From the NCBI RefSeq assembly GCF_001591365.1, contig NZ_BCUT01000001.1, positions 2,294,001 to 2,358,000 on the forward strand: DNA of 64,000 nucleotides. Direction: 5' to 3'. Each line of letters begins with the position of its first letter. Position 1 is the stretch's first letter. Both the position numbers and the translations under genes were made by a program. Shown piece after piece: positions 8,213-16,391 of this stretch. This stretch comes from Variovorax paradoxus NBRC 15149. Its GTDB lineage: Bacteria; Pseudomonadota; Gammaproteobacteria; Burkholderiales; Burkholderiaceae_C. The notes below the pieces were generated by a model. The model saw nothing but the letters and a program-made list of their open reading frames with translations. It was not told the origin of the DNA and ran no database searches.

Positions 8213-8971
8213 CTATTTCAGGAATGCGTCATAGGCGGTCTTCAGGATCAGCGCGCTCACCACGACGATGAACACCCCCCGCACGAAACCGGCCCCGTGC
8301 TTCAGCGCAACACGCGTGCCCAGCAGGCTCCCGGCCACGTTGGCCACCGCCATCACCAGCCCATAGTGCCACCAGACGTGCCCCTTGAGCGCGAGCAGCA
8401 GCAGGGCCGCGGCATTGGTGAGCGTGTTGATGATCTTGGCCGAGGCCGAGGCGTTCAGGAAGTCGTAGCCCATCCAGCGCACGAACAAAAAGACCAGGAA
8501 GCTGCCCGCGCCGGGGCCGAAGAAGCCGTCGTAGAACCCGATCGACAGCCCGATGGCGCAGGCCGCCAGGGTTTCGGCCCGGCCGCTGAAGCGCGGCACA
8601 TGGTTGCGGCCCAGGTCCTTGCGCGCGATGGTGTAGAGCAGCACGCCCAGCAGCACGACGGGCAGCGCGCGGCGCAGGAAGTCGCCCGGGAACACCGTGA
8701 CGCCCCAGGCACCCAGCATCGAGCCCGCGAAACCGAGCAGCGCGGCCGGCCACAGGGCGCCCCAGCGCATCTGCACGCGCTGGCTGAACTGGGCGGCCGC
8801 GGCCGCCGTGCCCCAAATGGACGCGCTCTTGTTGGTGCCCAGCAAGGTGGCCGGCGGCGCGCCCGGAAAGACGGCAAAGAGCGCCGGCACGAGGATCAGT
8901 CCCCCGCCGCCCACGATCGAATCGACAAAACCCGCGAGCAGCGAGGCGCCCGTGACCACCAGCATTTCCAT
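8213..8971 (-). CDS. TSUP family (TauE/SafE) anion exporter
   Basis: Protein of 252 residues with about eight hydrophobic segments. Family features are [18 protein letters not shown] at the N-terminus, then [20 protein letters not shown], and in the second half [27 protein letters not shown] proteins move sulfite, sulfoacetate or other small organosulfur and carboxylate anions across the inner membrane. This copy precedes the ChrA-like gene by 22 bases on the same strand. Its upstream region contains a hairpin plus a strong terminator on the same strand, so expression may be controlled by transcription attenuation. Substrate unknown. Confidence 0.9.
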   Translation of the reverse strand: MEMLVVTGASLLAGFVDSIVGGGGLILVPALFAVFPGAPPATLLGTNKSASIWGTAAAAAQFSQRVQMRWGALWPAALLGFAGSMLGAWGVTVFPGDFLRRALPVVLLGVLLYTIARKDLGRNHVPRFSGRAETLAACAIGLSIGFYDGFFGPGAGSFLVFLFVRWMGYDFLNASASAKIINTLTNAAALLLLALKGHVWWHYGLVMAVANVAGSLLGTRVALKHGAGFVRGVFIVVVSALILKTAYDAFLK

Positions 8972-9089
8972 GGCGGCGATTGTCGCACCCGGATCGCTAT
9001 CAAAAAGGGAGCTTCAACCGGAGGCAGGACGGGCGCAGGAGCGCTCTTCGGCCGGCAGAAAATGCCCCGGCGGGAGGGCTGCGGCGGGC

Positions 9090-9151
9090 AAAAAAAAGAC
9101 GCCGACCAGCGGCGCCTTTTGAAGTTCAGCACGGCTTCTCGATCGGAAGCC
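9090..9151 (-). promoter_or_regulatory. structured leader with intrinsic terminator upstream of the TSUP gene
   Basis: Read on the minus strand, a perfect GGCTTC-N7-GAAGCC hairpin (9133-9138 with 9146-9151) is followed after about 16 bases by a GC-rich hairpin (core 9110-9114 with 9100-9104, extended by A:T pairs). It ends in an uninterrupted run of nine T residues. This is the layout of an attenuator leader or of a short RNA ending in an intrinsic terminator. The terminator ends about 119 bases before the TSUP start codon. No convincing promoter or known riboswitch class was recognised. The rest of 8972-9380 holds nothing else that I can name, apart from short palindromes such as CCGTTAACGG near 9320. 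Confidence 0.5.
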
Positions 9152-9380
9152 TTGAAGAATTTTTGTTGTAGACCGAATTTGTCTCCTCGGACCCTCGGCA
9201 GTACGAGCTGGGCCCGTTCGCGAGTGGGCAGACTTTAGGCGGTGCACCGCCCCAGTGCATTGGGAATTACCCGCTTTGCCTTACCTCCGGGGGCCGGTTC
9301 GCAAACCAAAGTGTTTCGGACCGTTAACGGCATGGCATGACTTGTGCACGCAAGCGCTTGATCCATTCATGGAGGCCGTC

Positions 9381-9680
9381 ATGTCCATGTCCGAAAGCGA
9401 ACGCATTGCGCTGGCCGCGCGCCTGCACGTGGCGCTCAGGCGAAAGCACGGGCGCGTGACCGACACCGAATGGATGGCCACCAATGCCGAGTACGCCACG
9501 GAGATCGTGCGCATGACGCGCGCGCATGCGGTCGAGACCAAGGACGAAGACCTGTACCTGCTCGCCACCCGGCTGGAGCAGGCGATGGAGCCGCTGGCGC
9601 GCGCCGCGCGGCTGGCGGCGCGTGCGCCCGACGGCCATCTGCCGAACCCGCTGCCGCGCTATGCGGACGGGCTGGGCTGA
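9381..9680 (+). CDS. hypothetical protein, 99 residues
   Basis: Small cytoplasmic protein of 99 residues, beginning MSMSESERIALAARLHVALR. The start at ATG 9381 is chosen because GGAGG (9371-9375) lies 5 bases upstream; an in-frame ATG at 9369 and a more distant one at 9255 lack such a site. The sequence is largely helical, with VTDTEWMATNAEYATEIVRM in the middle and a Leu/Ala/Arg-rich C-terminal half. It has no Cys, membrane segment or signal peptide. I do not recognise the family. The gene is isolated between the TSUP leader and the convergent TPP-enzyme gene, whose end is 8 bases away. Confidence 0.65.
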   Translation: MSMSESERIALAARLHVALRRKHGRVTDTEWMATNAEYATEIVRMTRAHAVETKDEDLYLLATRLEQAMEPLARAARLAARAPDGHLPNPLPRYADGLG

Positions 9681-9688
9681 TTTCTTCT

Positions 9689-11362
9689 TCAGCCCGCCGC
9701 GAGCGCGGCCTTGCGGATCGACTGCAGCGTGCTGGCCGGCGTGATGGCTTCGGGATCGAGCAGGCAATGCAGGATCGCGGGCTTGCCGCTGGCCCGCGCC
9801 CGCGCCAGCGCGGGGCCGAACTCCTCGGTGCTGGCCACGCGCTCGCCGTGGCCGCCGAACACCTCGGCATAGCCGCGGAAGTCGGGGTTCTTCAGCTGCG
9901 TGGCGCTCACGCGGCCCGGGTAGTGCTTTTCCTGGTGCATGCGGATGGTGCCGTACATGGCGTTGTCGAGCAGCACCACGAGGATCGGCAGGCCGTACTG
10001 CACCGCGGTGGCGAACTCCTGGCCGTGCATCATGAAATCGCCGTCACCCGCGAACACCACCACCTCGCGCTGCGGCCAGAGGCGCTTGGCGCCCACGCCG
10101 GCCGGCAGGCCGTAGCCCATCGATCCGCTGGTGGGCGCCAGCTGGCTCGCGAACGCGCGGAACGGCCAGAAGCGGTGCACCCAGGTCGCGAAGTTGCCCG
10201 CGCCATTGCAGAAGATGGTGTCGGCCGGCAGCACCTCGCGCAGGTGCTGCATGACCTCGCCCATCTGCAGCGGGCCCGGAATGCGGATGGGCGCCGGATC
10301 GCTCCAGCGCAGGAAGTCCTCGCGCGCGGCCTTCGTCCCGGCCTGCCAGGCGGGCGGCGCGGCCGGGCGCAGCGCGGACACCGCCTCGGCAAAAGCCTGC
10401 GGCGTGGCGTGGATACCTTGCGCGGGACGATAGAGCTTGCCGAGCTCGTCGGCATCGGCATGCACGTGCACCAGCGCCTGCTTCGGCTGCGGAATGGCGA
10501 GCAGCTCGTAGCCCTGCGACGGCACTTCCGACAAACGGCCGCCCGCCAGCAGCACGAGATCGGCGTTGCGGATGCGCTCGAGCATGCGCGGATTCGCGCC
10601 CAGGCCCAGGTCGCCCGCGTAGCAGGGGTGCTCGGCCGACAGCAGCATCTGGCGGCGGAACGAGCAGTACACCGGCAGCGAGAACGCCTCGGCAAAAGCC
10701 GCGAACTGCTGCGTGGCGGCCTCGGACCAGCGGCTGCCGCCCAGGATGACCACGGGCCGCTCGGCCTGCGACAGGCGCTGCTGCAGCTCGGCGATCTGCG
10801 CCGCGCCCGGATGGGTCTCGACCACCGCATAGGGCTGCGCATCGGCCACGGTGGCGGCTTCGGTCAGCATGTCCTCGGGCAGCGCGATCACCACCGGGCC
10901 GGGCCGCCCCGAGGTGGCGACGTGGAAGGCGCGCGAGACCAGCTCGGGCACGCGCGCCGGATCATCGATCTGCACCACCCACTTGGCCATGGTGCCGAAC
11001 ACCGCGCCGTAGTCCAGCTCCTGGAAGGCTTCGCGGCCCAGCGCCTCGCGCGCGACCTGGCCGACGAACAGCAGGAGCGGCGTCGAATCCTGGTGCGCGA
11101 TGTGCACGCCGGCCGCCGCGTTGGTAGCGCCCGGCCCGCGTGTGACGAAGCAGACGCCGGGCCGGCCCGTGAGCTTGCCCTGCGCCTCGGCCATCATCGT
11201 GGCGCCGCCTTCCTGGCGGCACACCGTGACGTCGATGGCAGCATCGTGCAGCGCATCGAGCACGGCCAGAAAGCTTTCGCCGGGCACGCAGAACAGCTGC
11301 CTGACGCCGTGGGTGATGAGCTGGTCGACCAGGATCTGGCCGCCGGTGCGGGGAGAAGTCAT
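9689..11362 (-). CDS. thiamine-pyrophosphate enzyme (acetolactate synthase-like, probable 2-oxo acid decarboxylase)
   Basis: ThDP-dependent enzyme of 557 residues with the usual three-domain order. The N-terminal pyrimidine-binding domain contains the catalytic Glu51 in RQEGGATMMAEA and FVTRGPGATNAAAGV. A central domain follows, then a pyrophosphate-binding domain with GDGDFMMHGQEFATAV and the closing LLDNAMYG (GDG-x(25-30)-N motif). The start MTSPRTGG is used; the frame is open further upstream but overlaps the aminotransferase. It lies 19 bases after the aminotransferase in an operon with an ALDH. That order (transaminase, ThDP enzyme, dehydrogenase) fits decarboxylation of a 2-oxo acid to an aldehyde, as AruI does for 2-ketoarginine. 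Function as acetolactate synthase is unlikely because no small subunit is present. Confidence 0.82.
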   Translation of the reverse strand: MTSPRTGGQILVDQLITHGVRQLFCVPGESFLAVLDALHDAAIDVTVCRQEGGATMMAEAQGKLTGRPGVCFVTRGPGATNAAAGVHIAHQDSTPLLLFVGQVAREALGREAFQELDYGAVFGTMAKWVVQIDDPARVPELVSRAFHVATSGRPGPVVIALPEDMLTEAATVADAQPYAVVETHPGAAQIAELQQRLSQAERPVVILGGSRWSEAATQQFAAFAEAFSLPVYCSFRRQMLLSAEHPCYAGDLGLGANPRMLERIRNADLVLLAGGRLSEVPSQGYELLAIPQPKQALVHVHADADELGKLYRPAQGIHATPQAFAEAVSALRPAAPPAWQAGTKAAREDFLRWSDPAPIRIPGPLQMGEVMQHLREVLPADTIFCNGAGNFATWVHRFWPFRAFASQLAPTSGSMGYGLPAGVGAKRLWPQREVVVFAGDGDFMMHGQEFATAVQYGLPILVVLLDNAMYGTIRMHQEKHYPGRVSATQLKNPDFRGYAEVFGGHGERVASTEEFGPALARARASGKPAILHCLLDPEAITPASTLQSIRKAALAAG

Positions 11363-11381
11363 GCTGTTTCCAATCAGAAAT

Positions 11382-12623
11382 TCATTCGAGAGCTTCGCAT
11401 GCCGCGGCAATGCGTGCACACGCCTCCTCGAGCTGCGCCATCGACGTGGCATACGAAATGCGGAAGTACGGCGCGAGCCCGAACACGCTGCCCGGCACCA
11501 CCGCCACTTCGAAATCCTGCAGCAGGTAGCTGCAGAAGTCGCTGTCGGTCTGCAGCAGCGCGCCGCTGCGGGTGCGCCGTCCGAGCACGCCCGCGCAGCT
11601 GGCAAAGGTATAGAAGGCGCCTTCGGGCACGCGGCAATGCAGGCCCGGTGCGCGGTTCAGTGCGGCCACCACGAAGTCGCGCCGCGCCTGGAAGTCGTTG
11701 CGCCGCTCGGCCACCACCTGCTGCGGCCCCGTGAGCGCCTCGATCGCGGCGGCTTGGCTCACCGACGACGGGCACGAGGTCGACTGGCTCTGCACCACCG
11801 CCATGGCCGCGATCAGCGCGCGCGGCCCGGCGCCGTAGCCCACGCGCCAGCCGGTCATTGCGTACGCCTTCGAGACGCCGTTGACGGTGAGCGTGCGGTC
11901 GCGCAGCCGCGGCTCCACGGCCGCGGGCGTGGCGAACGCGTGGCCGTCGTAGAGGATGTGCTCGTAGATGTCGTCGGCCAGCACCCACACCTTGGGATGC
12001 CGCAGCAGCACCTCGCACAGCGGCGCGAGCTGCGCCGCGCTGTAGGCCGCGCCGCAGGGGTTGGACGGCGAGTTCAGGAAGAGCCAGCGCGTGCGCGGCG
12101 TGATGGCCGCCTCGAGCTGCGCGGCATCCAGCCTGAAGCCGTTGGTCTCGCCGCAGGGCACGCTCACCGGCACGCCGCCGCAGATCTGCACGATGTCGGC
12201 GTAGGAGGTCCAGTACGGCGCGGGCAGGATCACCTCGTCGCCCGGGTTCAGGCTGGCCATCAGCGCGTTGAAGATCACCTGCTTGGCGCCCGCGCCCACG
12301 CTGATTTCATCGAGCGCGAAGTCCAGCACGTTGTCGCGCCTGAACTTGAGCTGCACCGCGGCCTTCATGGCCGGGCTGCCGTCGAGCACGGTGTAGCGCG
12401 TGTCGCCGCGCTCCATCGCGCGGGACGCGGCGGCGCGAATGGGCTCGGGCGTGTCGAAGTCCGGCTCGCCCGCGCCCAGCACGATCACCGGCCGGCCGGC
12501 ACGCTTGAGCGCGTTGGCGTGGTCGGTGATGCGCAGGATCTCCGACACGCCGATGGCGCGCACGCGCTGCGCGGGCTCGAATGCGGAAGCCGAAAGTGCG
12601 GAATCGAGAACGGTGGATGTCAC
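11382..12623 (-). CDS. PLP-dependent aminotransferase, class I/II
   Basis: Fold-type I aminotransferase of 413 residues, similar in layout to aspartate/aromatic and arginine:pyruvate aminotransferases. Visible features are GAGEPDFDTPEPI, a substrate/cofactor region YTVLDGSPAMKAAV, NSPSNPCGAAYS, DDIYEHILYDG, and the PLP-lysine motif SKAYAMTGWRVGY. The GTG start at 12621-12623 overlaps the TGA of the binding-protein gene (GTGA), so the two are translationally coupled. It probably removes the amino group from the compound imported by this locus, handing a 2-oxo acid to the ThDP enzyme encoded 19 bases downstream. Amino-acid specificity is not determined. Confidence 0.88.
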   Translation of the reverse strand: MTSTVLDSALSASAFEPAQRVRAIGVSEILRITDHANALKRAGRPVIVLGAGEPDFDTPEPIRAAASRAMERGDTRYTVLDGSPAMKAAVQLKFRRDNVLDFALDEISVGAGAKQVIFNALMASLNPGDEVILPAPYWTSYADIVQICGGVPVSVPCGETNGFRLDAAQLEAAITPRTRWLFLNSPSNPCGAAYSAAQLAPLCEVLLRHPKVWVLADDIYEHILYDGHAFATPAAVEPRLRDRTLTVNGVSKAYAMTGWRVGYGAGPRALIAAMAVVQSQSTSCPSSVSQAAAIEALTGPQQVVAERRNDFQARRDFVVAALNRAPGLHCRVPEGAFYTFASCAGVLGRRTRSGALLQTDSDFCSYLLQDFEVAVVPGSVFGLAPYFRISYATSMAQLEEACARIAAACEALE

Positions 12624-13525
12624 TTGGCGTAGGCCTCCAGCGGCTTGTCGTTGGGCTCGGCAATGAGCTGTTTCAGCGCCGCGCTCATCGGCAGGTTCAG
12701 GCTGGTGTTCTTCGGCGGAATCGGCGCGACGAACCACTTGGTGTAGATCTTCTCGAGCTCGCCGCTCTTCATGAGGCGGCGCAGCGCATCGTCCACCGCG
12801 GCCTTGAAGATGGCATCGTCCTTGCGGAACAGCAGCGCGATGGGCTCGGAGCCCAGCGCATCGCCGACGATGCGGTAGGCCGACGGATTCTTCGCGTTCG
12901 CGATGATGCCCGCGAGCAGGTTGTCGTCGAGCACGAAGGCATCGGCGCGGCCCGACTCCATCAGCAAAAAGCTTTCGAGGTGGTCCTTGCCGAGCATGGT
13001 GGTGATGGTGGTGTTCTGCGCGCGCTCGCGCTTGCGCAGCAGCTGCACGGCGGTGGTGCCGGTGGAGGCCGACACGGTGCGGCCCGCCAATTGGTCGAGC
13101 GAGCTGATGCCCGAATCGACGCGCGTGGCCATGCGCACCTCGCTCACGTAGGTGGTGAGCGCGAACGCCACCTGCTGCTGGCGCGCGGTGTTGTTGGTGG
13201 TCGGGCCGCAGCCGATGTCGAGGGTGCCGTTCTGCACCAGCGGGATGGTGTTCTGCGCGGTGACGGCCATGTATTCGAGCTTGGCCTGCGGCGCGATGTC
13301 CTTCAGCACGCGCTCGCACAGCTCGACGTGGTAGCCCACGTATTTCTCGTTCGCGCCCAGCATGTAGGCCATGGGCGGCGAGGCTTCGCGCACGCCGAGC
13401 ACCGCCTTTCCGCTGCTCCTGATCTTGTCGAGCGTGCCGCCGGCCGGGGCCTGCTGCGCGGCGGCGCCGAAGGCGAGCGCGAGCAGCGCGGCAGCGATGG
13501 CGAGGGTCTTCAATTGCATCTTCAT
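12620..13525 (-). CDS. ABC transporter solute-binding protein, amino-acid type (GltI-like)
   Basis: Periplasmic binding protein of the family 3 class, 301 residues. The start at 13525 (MKMQLKTLAIAAALLALAFGAAAQ) gives a clean signal peptide and has AGGAGA 9-14 bases upstream; an upstream in-frame start at 13558 does not. The domain starts TLDKIRSSGKAVLGVREASPPMAY. It contains GYHVELCERV, NGTLDIGCGPTTN, and DAFVLDDNLLAGI, which resembles glutamate/aspartate-binding GltI. No matching family 3 permease or ATPase is encoded in the window, so it must use another locus or another role. It is in an operon after the ALDH gene and is coupled to the aminotransferase. Confidence 0.88.
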   Translation of the reverse strand: MKMQLKTLAIAAALLALAFGAAAQQAPAGGTLDKIRSSGKAVLGVREASPPMAYMLGANEKYVGYHVELCERVLKDIAPQAKLEYMAVTAQNTIPLVQNGTLDIGCGPTTNNTARQQQVAFALTTYVSEVRMATRVDSGISSLDQLAGRTVSASTGTTAVQLLRKRERAQNTTITTMLGKDHLESFLLMESGRADAFVLDDNLLAGIIANAKNPSAYRIVGDALGSEPIALLFRKDDAIFKAAVDDALRRLMKSGELEKIYTKWFVAPIPPKNTSLNLPMSAALKQLIAEPNDKPLEAYAK

Positions 13526-13619
13526 TTTCTCTGTCTCCTGGTTGTTTTTCTTGGGCACGGCCTCCGTCCGGCCGCTGCAGCGGAACGCCGCGCGGCAAGG
13601 ACAGGAAGGCCGGGGTCGG

Positions 13620-15158
13620 TCAGTCGTTGATCTCGAAGGTCACGCCTTGGGCAAGCGGCAGTGCGGTCGAGTAGTTGATGGTGTTGGTGGCGCGGCGCAT
13701 GTACGCCTTCCAGCTGTCGGAGCCGGCTTCGCGGCCGCCGCCGGTTTCCTTCTCGCCGCCGAAGGCGCCGCCGATCTCGGCGCCGCTCGGGCCGATGTTG
13801 ACGTTGGCAATGCCGCAGTCCGAGCCCGCGCTCGACAGGAAGCGCTCGGCCTCGCGCACGTTGAGCGTGAAGATCGAGGACGACAGGCCCGCGCCCACCG
13901 CGTTGTGCCATTCGATGGCGTCGTCCAGCGCGCTGTAGCGCACCACATAGAGAATGGGTGCGAAGGTTTCGCGCAGCACCGGGCCGTCGTGCGACTTGAG
14001 CTCGACCAGCGCCGGGCGCACATAGAAGGCGTCCTTCGTGCCAATGCCCTCCACGCGCTGGCCGCCATGCACCGTGGCGCCGATCTCGCGGCTTTCGCCC
14101 AGCGCCTTCTGCATGCCGTCGAAGGCCGCGCGGTCGATCAGCGGGCCGACCAGCGTGCCGGCCTCGCGCGGATCGCCCACCTGCACGTTGCCGTACACCT
14201 TGGCGAGCTTGGGCACCAGCGCGTCGTACACGCTGTCGTGCACGAACAGCCGGCGCAGCGTGGTGCAGCGCTGGCCGGCCGTGCCCATGGCCGAGAACGC
14301 GATGGCGCGCAGCGTGAGGTCGAGGTCGGCCGAGGGCGTGACGATGGCCGCGTTGTTGCCGCCGAGTTCGAGGATGGCGCGCGCGAAGCGCGCGGCCAGC
14401 TTCGGCCCCACCTGCCGGCCCATCGCGGTCGAGCCCGTGGCCGAGAGGATCGGCACGCGGTGGTCGTCGACCAGCACTTCACCGATGTCGCGCTGGCCCA
14501 GCAGCAGGCCGAGCAGGCCTTCGGGCGCATCGCCGAAGCGTGCAAGGGCGCGCTGCGCGATGGCATGCACGGCCAGCGCCGTGAGCGGCGTTTTTTCGGA
14601 CGGTTTCCACACCACCGAATCGCCGCACACCAGCGCCAGTGCCGCATTCCACGACCACACGGCCACCGGAAAGTTGAAGGCCGAGATCACGCCGCACACG
14701 CCCAGCGGATGCCAGGTTTCCATCATGCGGTGCTCGGCGCGCTCGGTAGCGAGCGTGAGGCCGTAGAGCTGGCGCGAGAGGCCGACCGCGAAGTCGCAGA
14801 TGTCGATCATTTCCTGCACCTCGCCCGCGCCTTCGGACGGGATCTTGCCGGCCTCGAGCGTGACGAGGCGGCCGAGGTCGGCCTTGGCGGCGCGCAGCTC
14901 TTCGCCGAGCAGGCGCACCAGTTCGCCGCGGCGCGGCGCGGGCACGCTGCGCCAGGCCTTGAAGGCCTCGTGCGCCTGGCCGATGGCCGCGGCCGCTTCG
15001 GCGGCGGTGGTCTGCCGCACCTGCGCGACCACCTCGCCGGTGACCGGCGAGCGCACCGTGAGTTCGCCGCCGGTATGGGCGGCACCCGGAACGCCGAGGC
15101 GCTGCAGCAGCTGCGCGATCTCGGTGGCGACGGAAAGAAAGGCTTGGGCTTCTGGCAT
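13620..15158 (-). CDS. amaB: ALDH7-type aldehyde dehydrogenase (AmaB/antiquitin-like)
   Basis: NAD(P)-dependent aldehyde dehydrogenase of 512 residues. It has SAFNFPVAVW for cofactor binding, STAMGRQVG, the catalytic Glu in ELGGNNAAIV and the catalytic Cys in GTAGQRCTTLRR. The ELGGNNA form and the C-terminal FGGEKETGGGREAGSDSWK are typical of the ALDH7 group, whose members oxidise alpha-aminoadipate semialdehyde (piperideine-6-carboxylate) in lysine and pipecolate breakdown. The start at 15158 is supported by GGAG 5 bases upstream; an ATG at 15212 is not. It is the first enzyme of the minus-strand operon downstream of the IclR gene. The real substrate could be another omega-amino or guanidino aldehyde. 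Confidence 0.85.
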   Translation of the reverse strand: MPEAQAFLSVATEIAQLLQRLGVPGAAHTGGELTVRSPVTGEVVAQVRQTTAAEAAAAIGQAHEAFKAWRSVPAPRRGELVRLLGEELRAAKADLGRLVTLEAGKIPSEGAGEVQEMIDICDFAVGLSRQLYGLTLATERAEHRMMETWHPLGVCGVISAFNFPVAVWSWNAALALVCGDSVVWKPSEKTPLTALAVHAIAQRALARFGDAPEGLLGLLLGQRDIGEVLVDDHRVPILSATGSTAMGRQVGPKLAARFARAILELGGNNAAIVTPSADLDLTLRAIAFSAMGTAGQRCTTLRRLFVHDSVYDALVPKLAKVYGNVQVGDPREAGTLVGPLIDRAAFDGMQKALGESREIGATVHGGQRVEGIGTKDAFYVRPALVELKSHDGPVLRETFAPILYVVRYSALDDAIEWHNAVGAGLSSSIFTLNVREAERFLSSAGSDCGIANVNIGPSGAEIGGAFGGEKETGGGREAGSDSWKAYMRRATNTINYSTALPLAQGVTFEIND

Positions 15159-15326
15159 GGAGGCTCCGGCGTGGAGAAGAGAGGACAAGACGAAGGGAAG
15201 GCGACGCGGCAACAGCTCAATATCTGCGAACAGGGCTTGCTTGCATAGCGAAAAAACGGAAGGACTTGGTGCGTTTCAGGAATGAACTTCCGAAGCGTTC
15301 GTGCATTCGGCGCACAAGCAACGCCT

Positions 15327-16187
15327 TCAAGCCGCAGGCCCCGGCGGCTCGGGCAGGCTGATGCGCTGCCCGGCCGGCGAACCCGCGAGGCTCTGCGCCG
15401 GCCGCCGCAAGGTGGCGTCGAAGGGATTGATCTTCGGCCCGATGGCTGCCGCCTCGCGCTTGAGCAGCTCGACCACCGTGGGCATGCGGTCGGCATTGAG
15501 CCGGTCGGCGATGGTTCCCACACTGAGCGCGGCCACCGCGCGGCCCTCGCGGTCGAGGATGGGCACGGCCACGCCGGCCATGCCTTCGAGCAGGCCGGTG
15601 TTGCGCCCCGCATAGCCGGCCTGGCGCACGCGCTCGATCTCGGTGCGCAGATACACCTCGTCGTACACGCCGTACTCGCGCACACGCGAGAGATTGAAGC
15701 GGATCACCTCTTCGCGCTCCGCCTCGGGAAGGAAGGCCAGGATCGCGAGCGCGCCCTGCCCCACGCCCAGCGCGATGCGCCCGCCGATGTCGCCCGTGAA
15801 CGAGCGGATGGGAAACGGCCCTTCGCTGCGGTCGAGGCAGATCGCGTCGAAGCCGCTGCGCGCCAGCAAAAAGATGCTGTCGCCCAGGCTCGCGCACAGG
15901 CGCAGCAGCACCGGGCGGCAGATCGAACGCAGGTCGCCGGGATTGCCGGCGCTGGCCGCGAGCGCGAAGAAGTCGATGCTCAGTCGGTAGAGCTTGCTGC
16001 GCTCGTCCTGCTCGACCATGCCTTCGGCCATGAGCGACTGCAAAAGGCGGTGCGTGGTGGCCTGCGTGAGGCCCACGGACCGTGCAATCTGGGTCACGCG
16101 CCCGCCCTCGGCCTGCACCGCGCCGAGTGCGCGGATCACCGAAAAGACGCGCGGCACGCCGCCGCTGGCGGCCGAGAGGGTTTCCAT
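15327..16187 (-). CDS. IclR-family transcriptional regulator
   Basis: Regulator of 286 residues. An N-terminal winged helix-turn-helix (VTQIARSVGLTQATTHRLLQSLMAEGMVEQD) is followed by the IclR effector domain with GRIALGVGQGALAILAFLP and AVPILDREGRAVAALSVGT. The start at METLSAAS (16187) is chosen because the open frame upstream is AT-rich operator DNA. It is divergent from the ABC importer operon, and two palindromes lie in the 204-base gap. It should control both arms of the locus and probably itself. The effector is unknown, presumably the imported compound or a breakdown product. Confidence 0.9.
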   Translation of the reverse strand: METLSAASGGVPRVFSVIRALGAVQAEGGRVTQIARSVGLTQATTHRLLQSLMAEGMVEQDERSKLYRLSIDFFALAASAGNPGDLRSICRPVLLRLCASLGDSIFLLARSGFDAICLDRSEGPFPIRSFTGDIGGRIALGVGQGALAILAFLPEAEREEVIRFNLSRVREYGVYDEVYLRTEIERVRQAGYAGRNTGLLEGMAGVAVPILDREGRAVAALSVGTIADRLNADRMPTVVELLKREAAAIGPKINPFDATLRRPAQSLAGSPAGQRISLPEPPGPAA

Positions 16188-16230
16188 ACCTTGCTCCTGT
16201 GGAATTCCTGAGATCGATTCTCCACATGAT

Positions 16231-16277
16231 ATTCCATTGAATGGAATAAATTTAATAAAGATTCTGATTAATGGAAT
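16231..16277. promoter_or_regulatory. paired palindromic operators for the IclR regulator
   Basis: A perfect 17-bp palindrome ATTCCATTGAATGGAAT lies at 16231-16247. A second copy, ATTCTGATTAATGGAAT, lies at 16261-16277 and matches at 13 of 17 positions. The centres are 30 bp apart, about three helical turns, so two bound dimers would face the same side of the DNA. A GGAATTCC palindrome also lies at 16201-16208. The region is AT-rich, unlike its surroundings, and lies between the divergent IclR gene and the importer operon. Assignment to this regulator is inference from position. Confidence 0.65.
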
Positions 16278-16391
16278 ACCCGAGGCATTCTGGCGCGATC
16301 GTTGCAATAGAGTGAATTGAAAGTTCTCTCCTTGCCATGGTGTGCACCAAGCTGCTGCACGCCATTTCCCGATCCCGCAGAAAGGCCCTTC

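Noticed and set aside
8980..9247. Small open frames on both strands around the TSUP leader
   Set aside because: They cover the terminator and hairpin, have no ribosome-binding site and have low-complexity Arg/Pro sequence.
9689..11605. Longer version of the ThDP enzyme starting at 11605
   Set aside because: The extra 81 residues are Arg/Ala/Cys-rich, overlap the aminotransferase gene in another frame and have no place in the fold.
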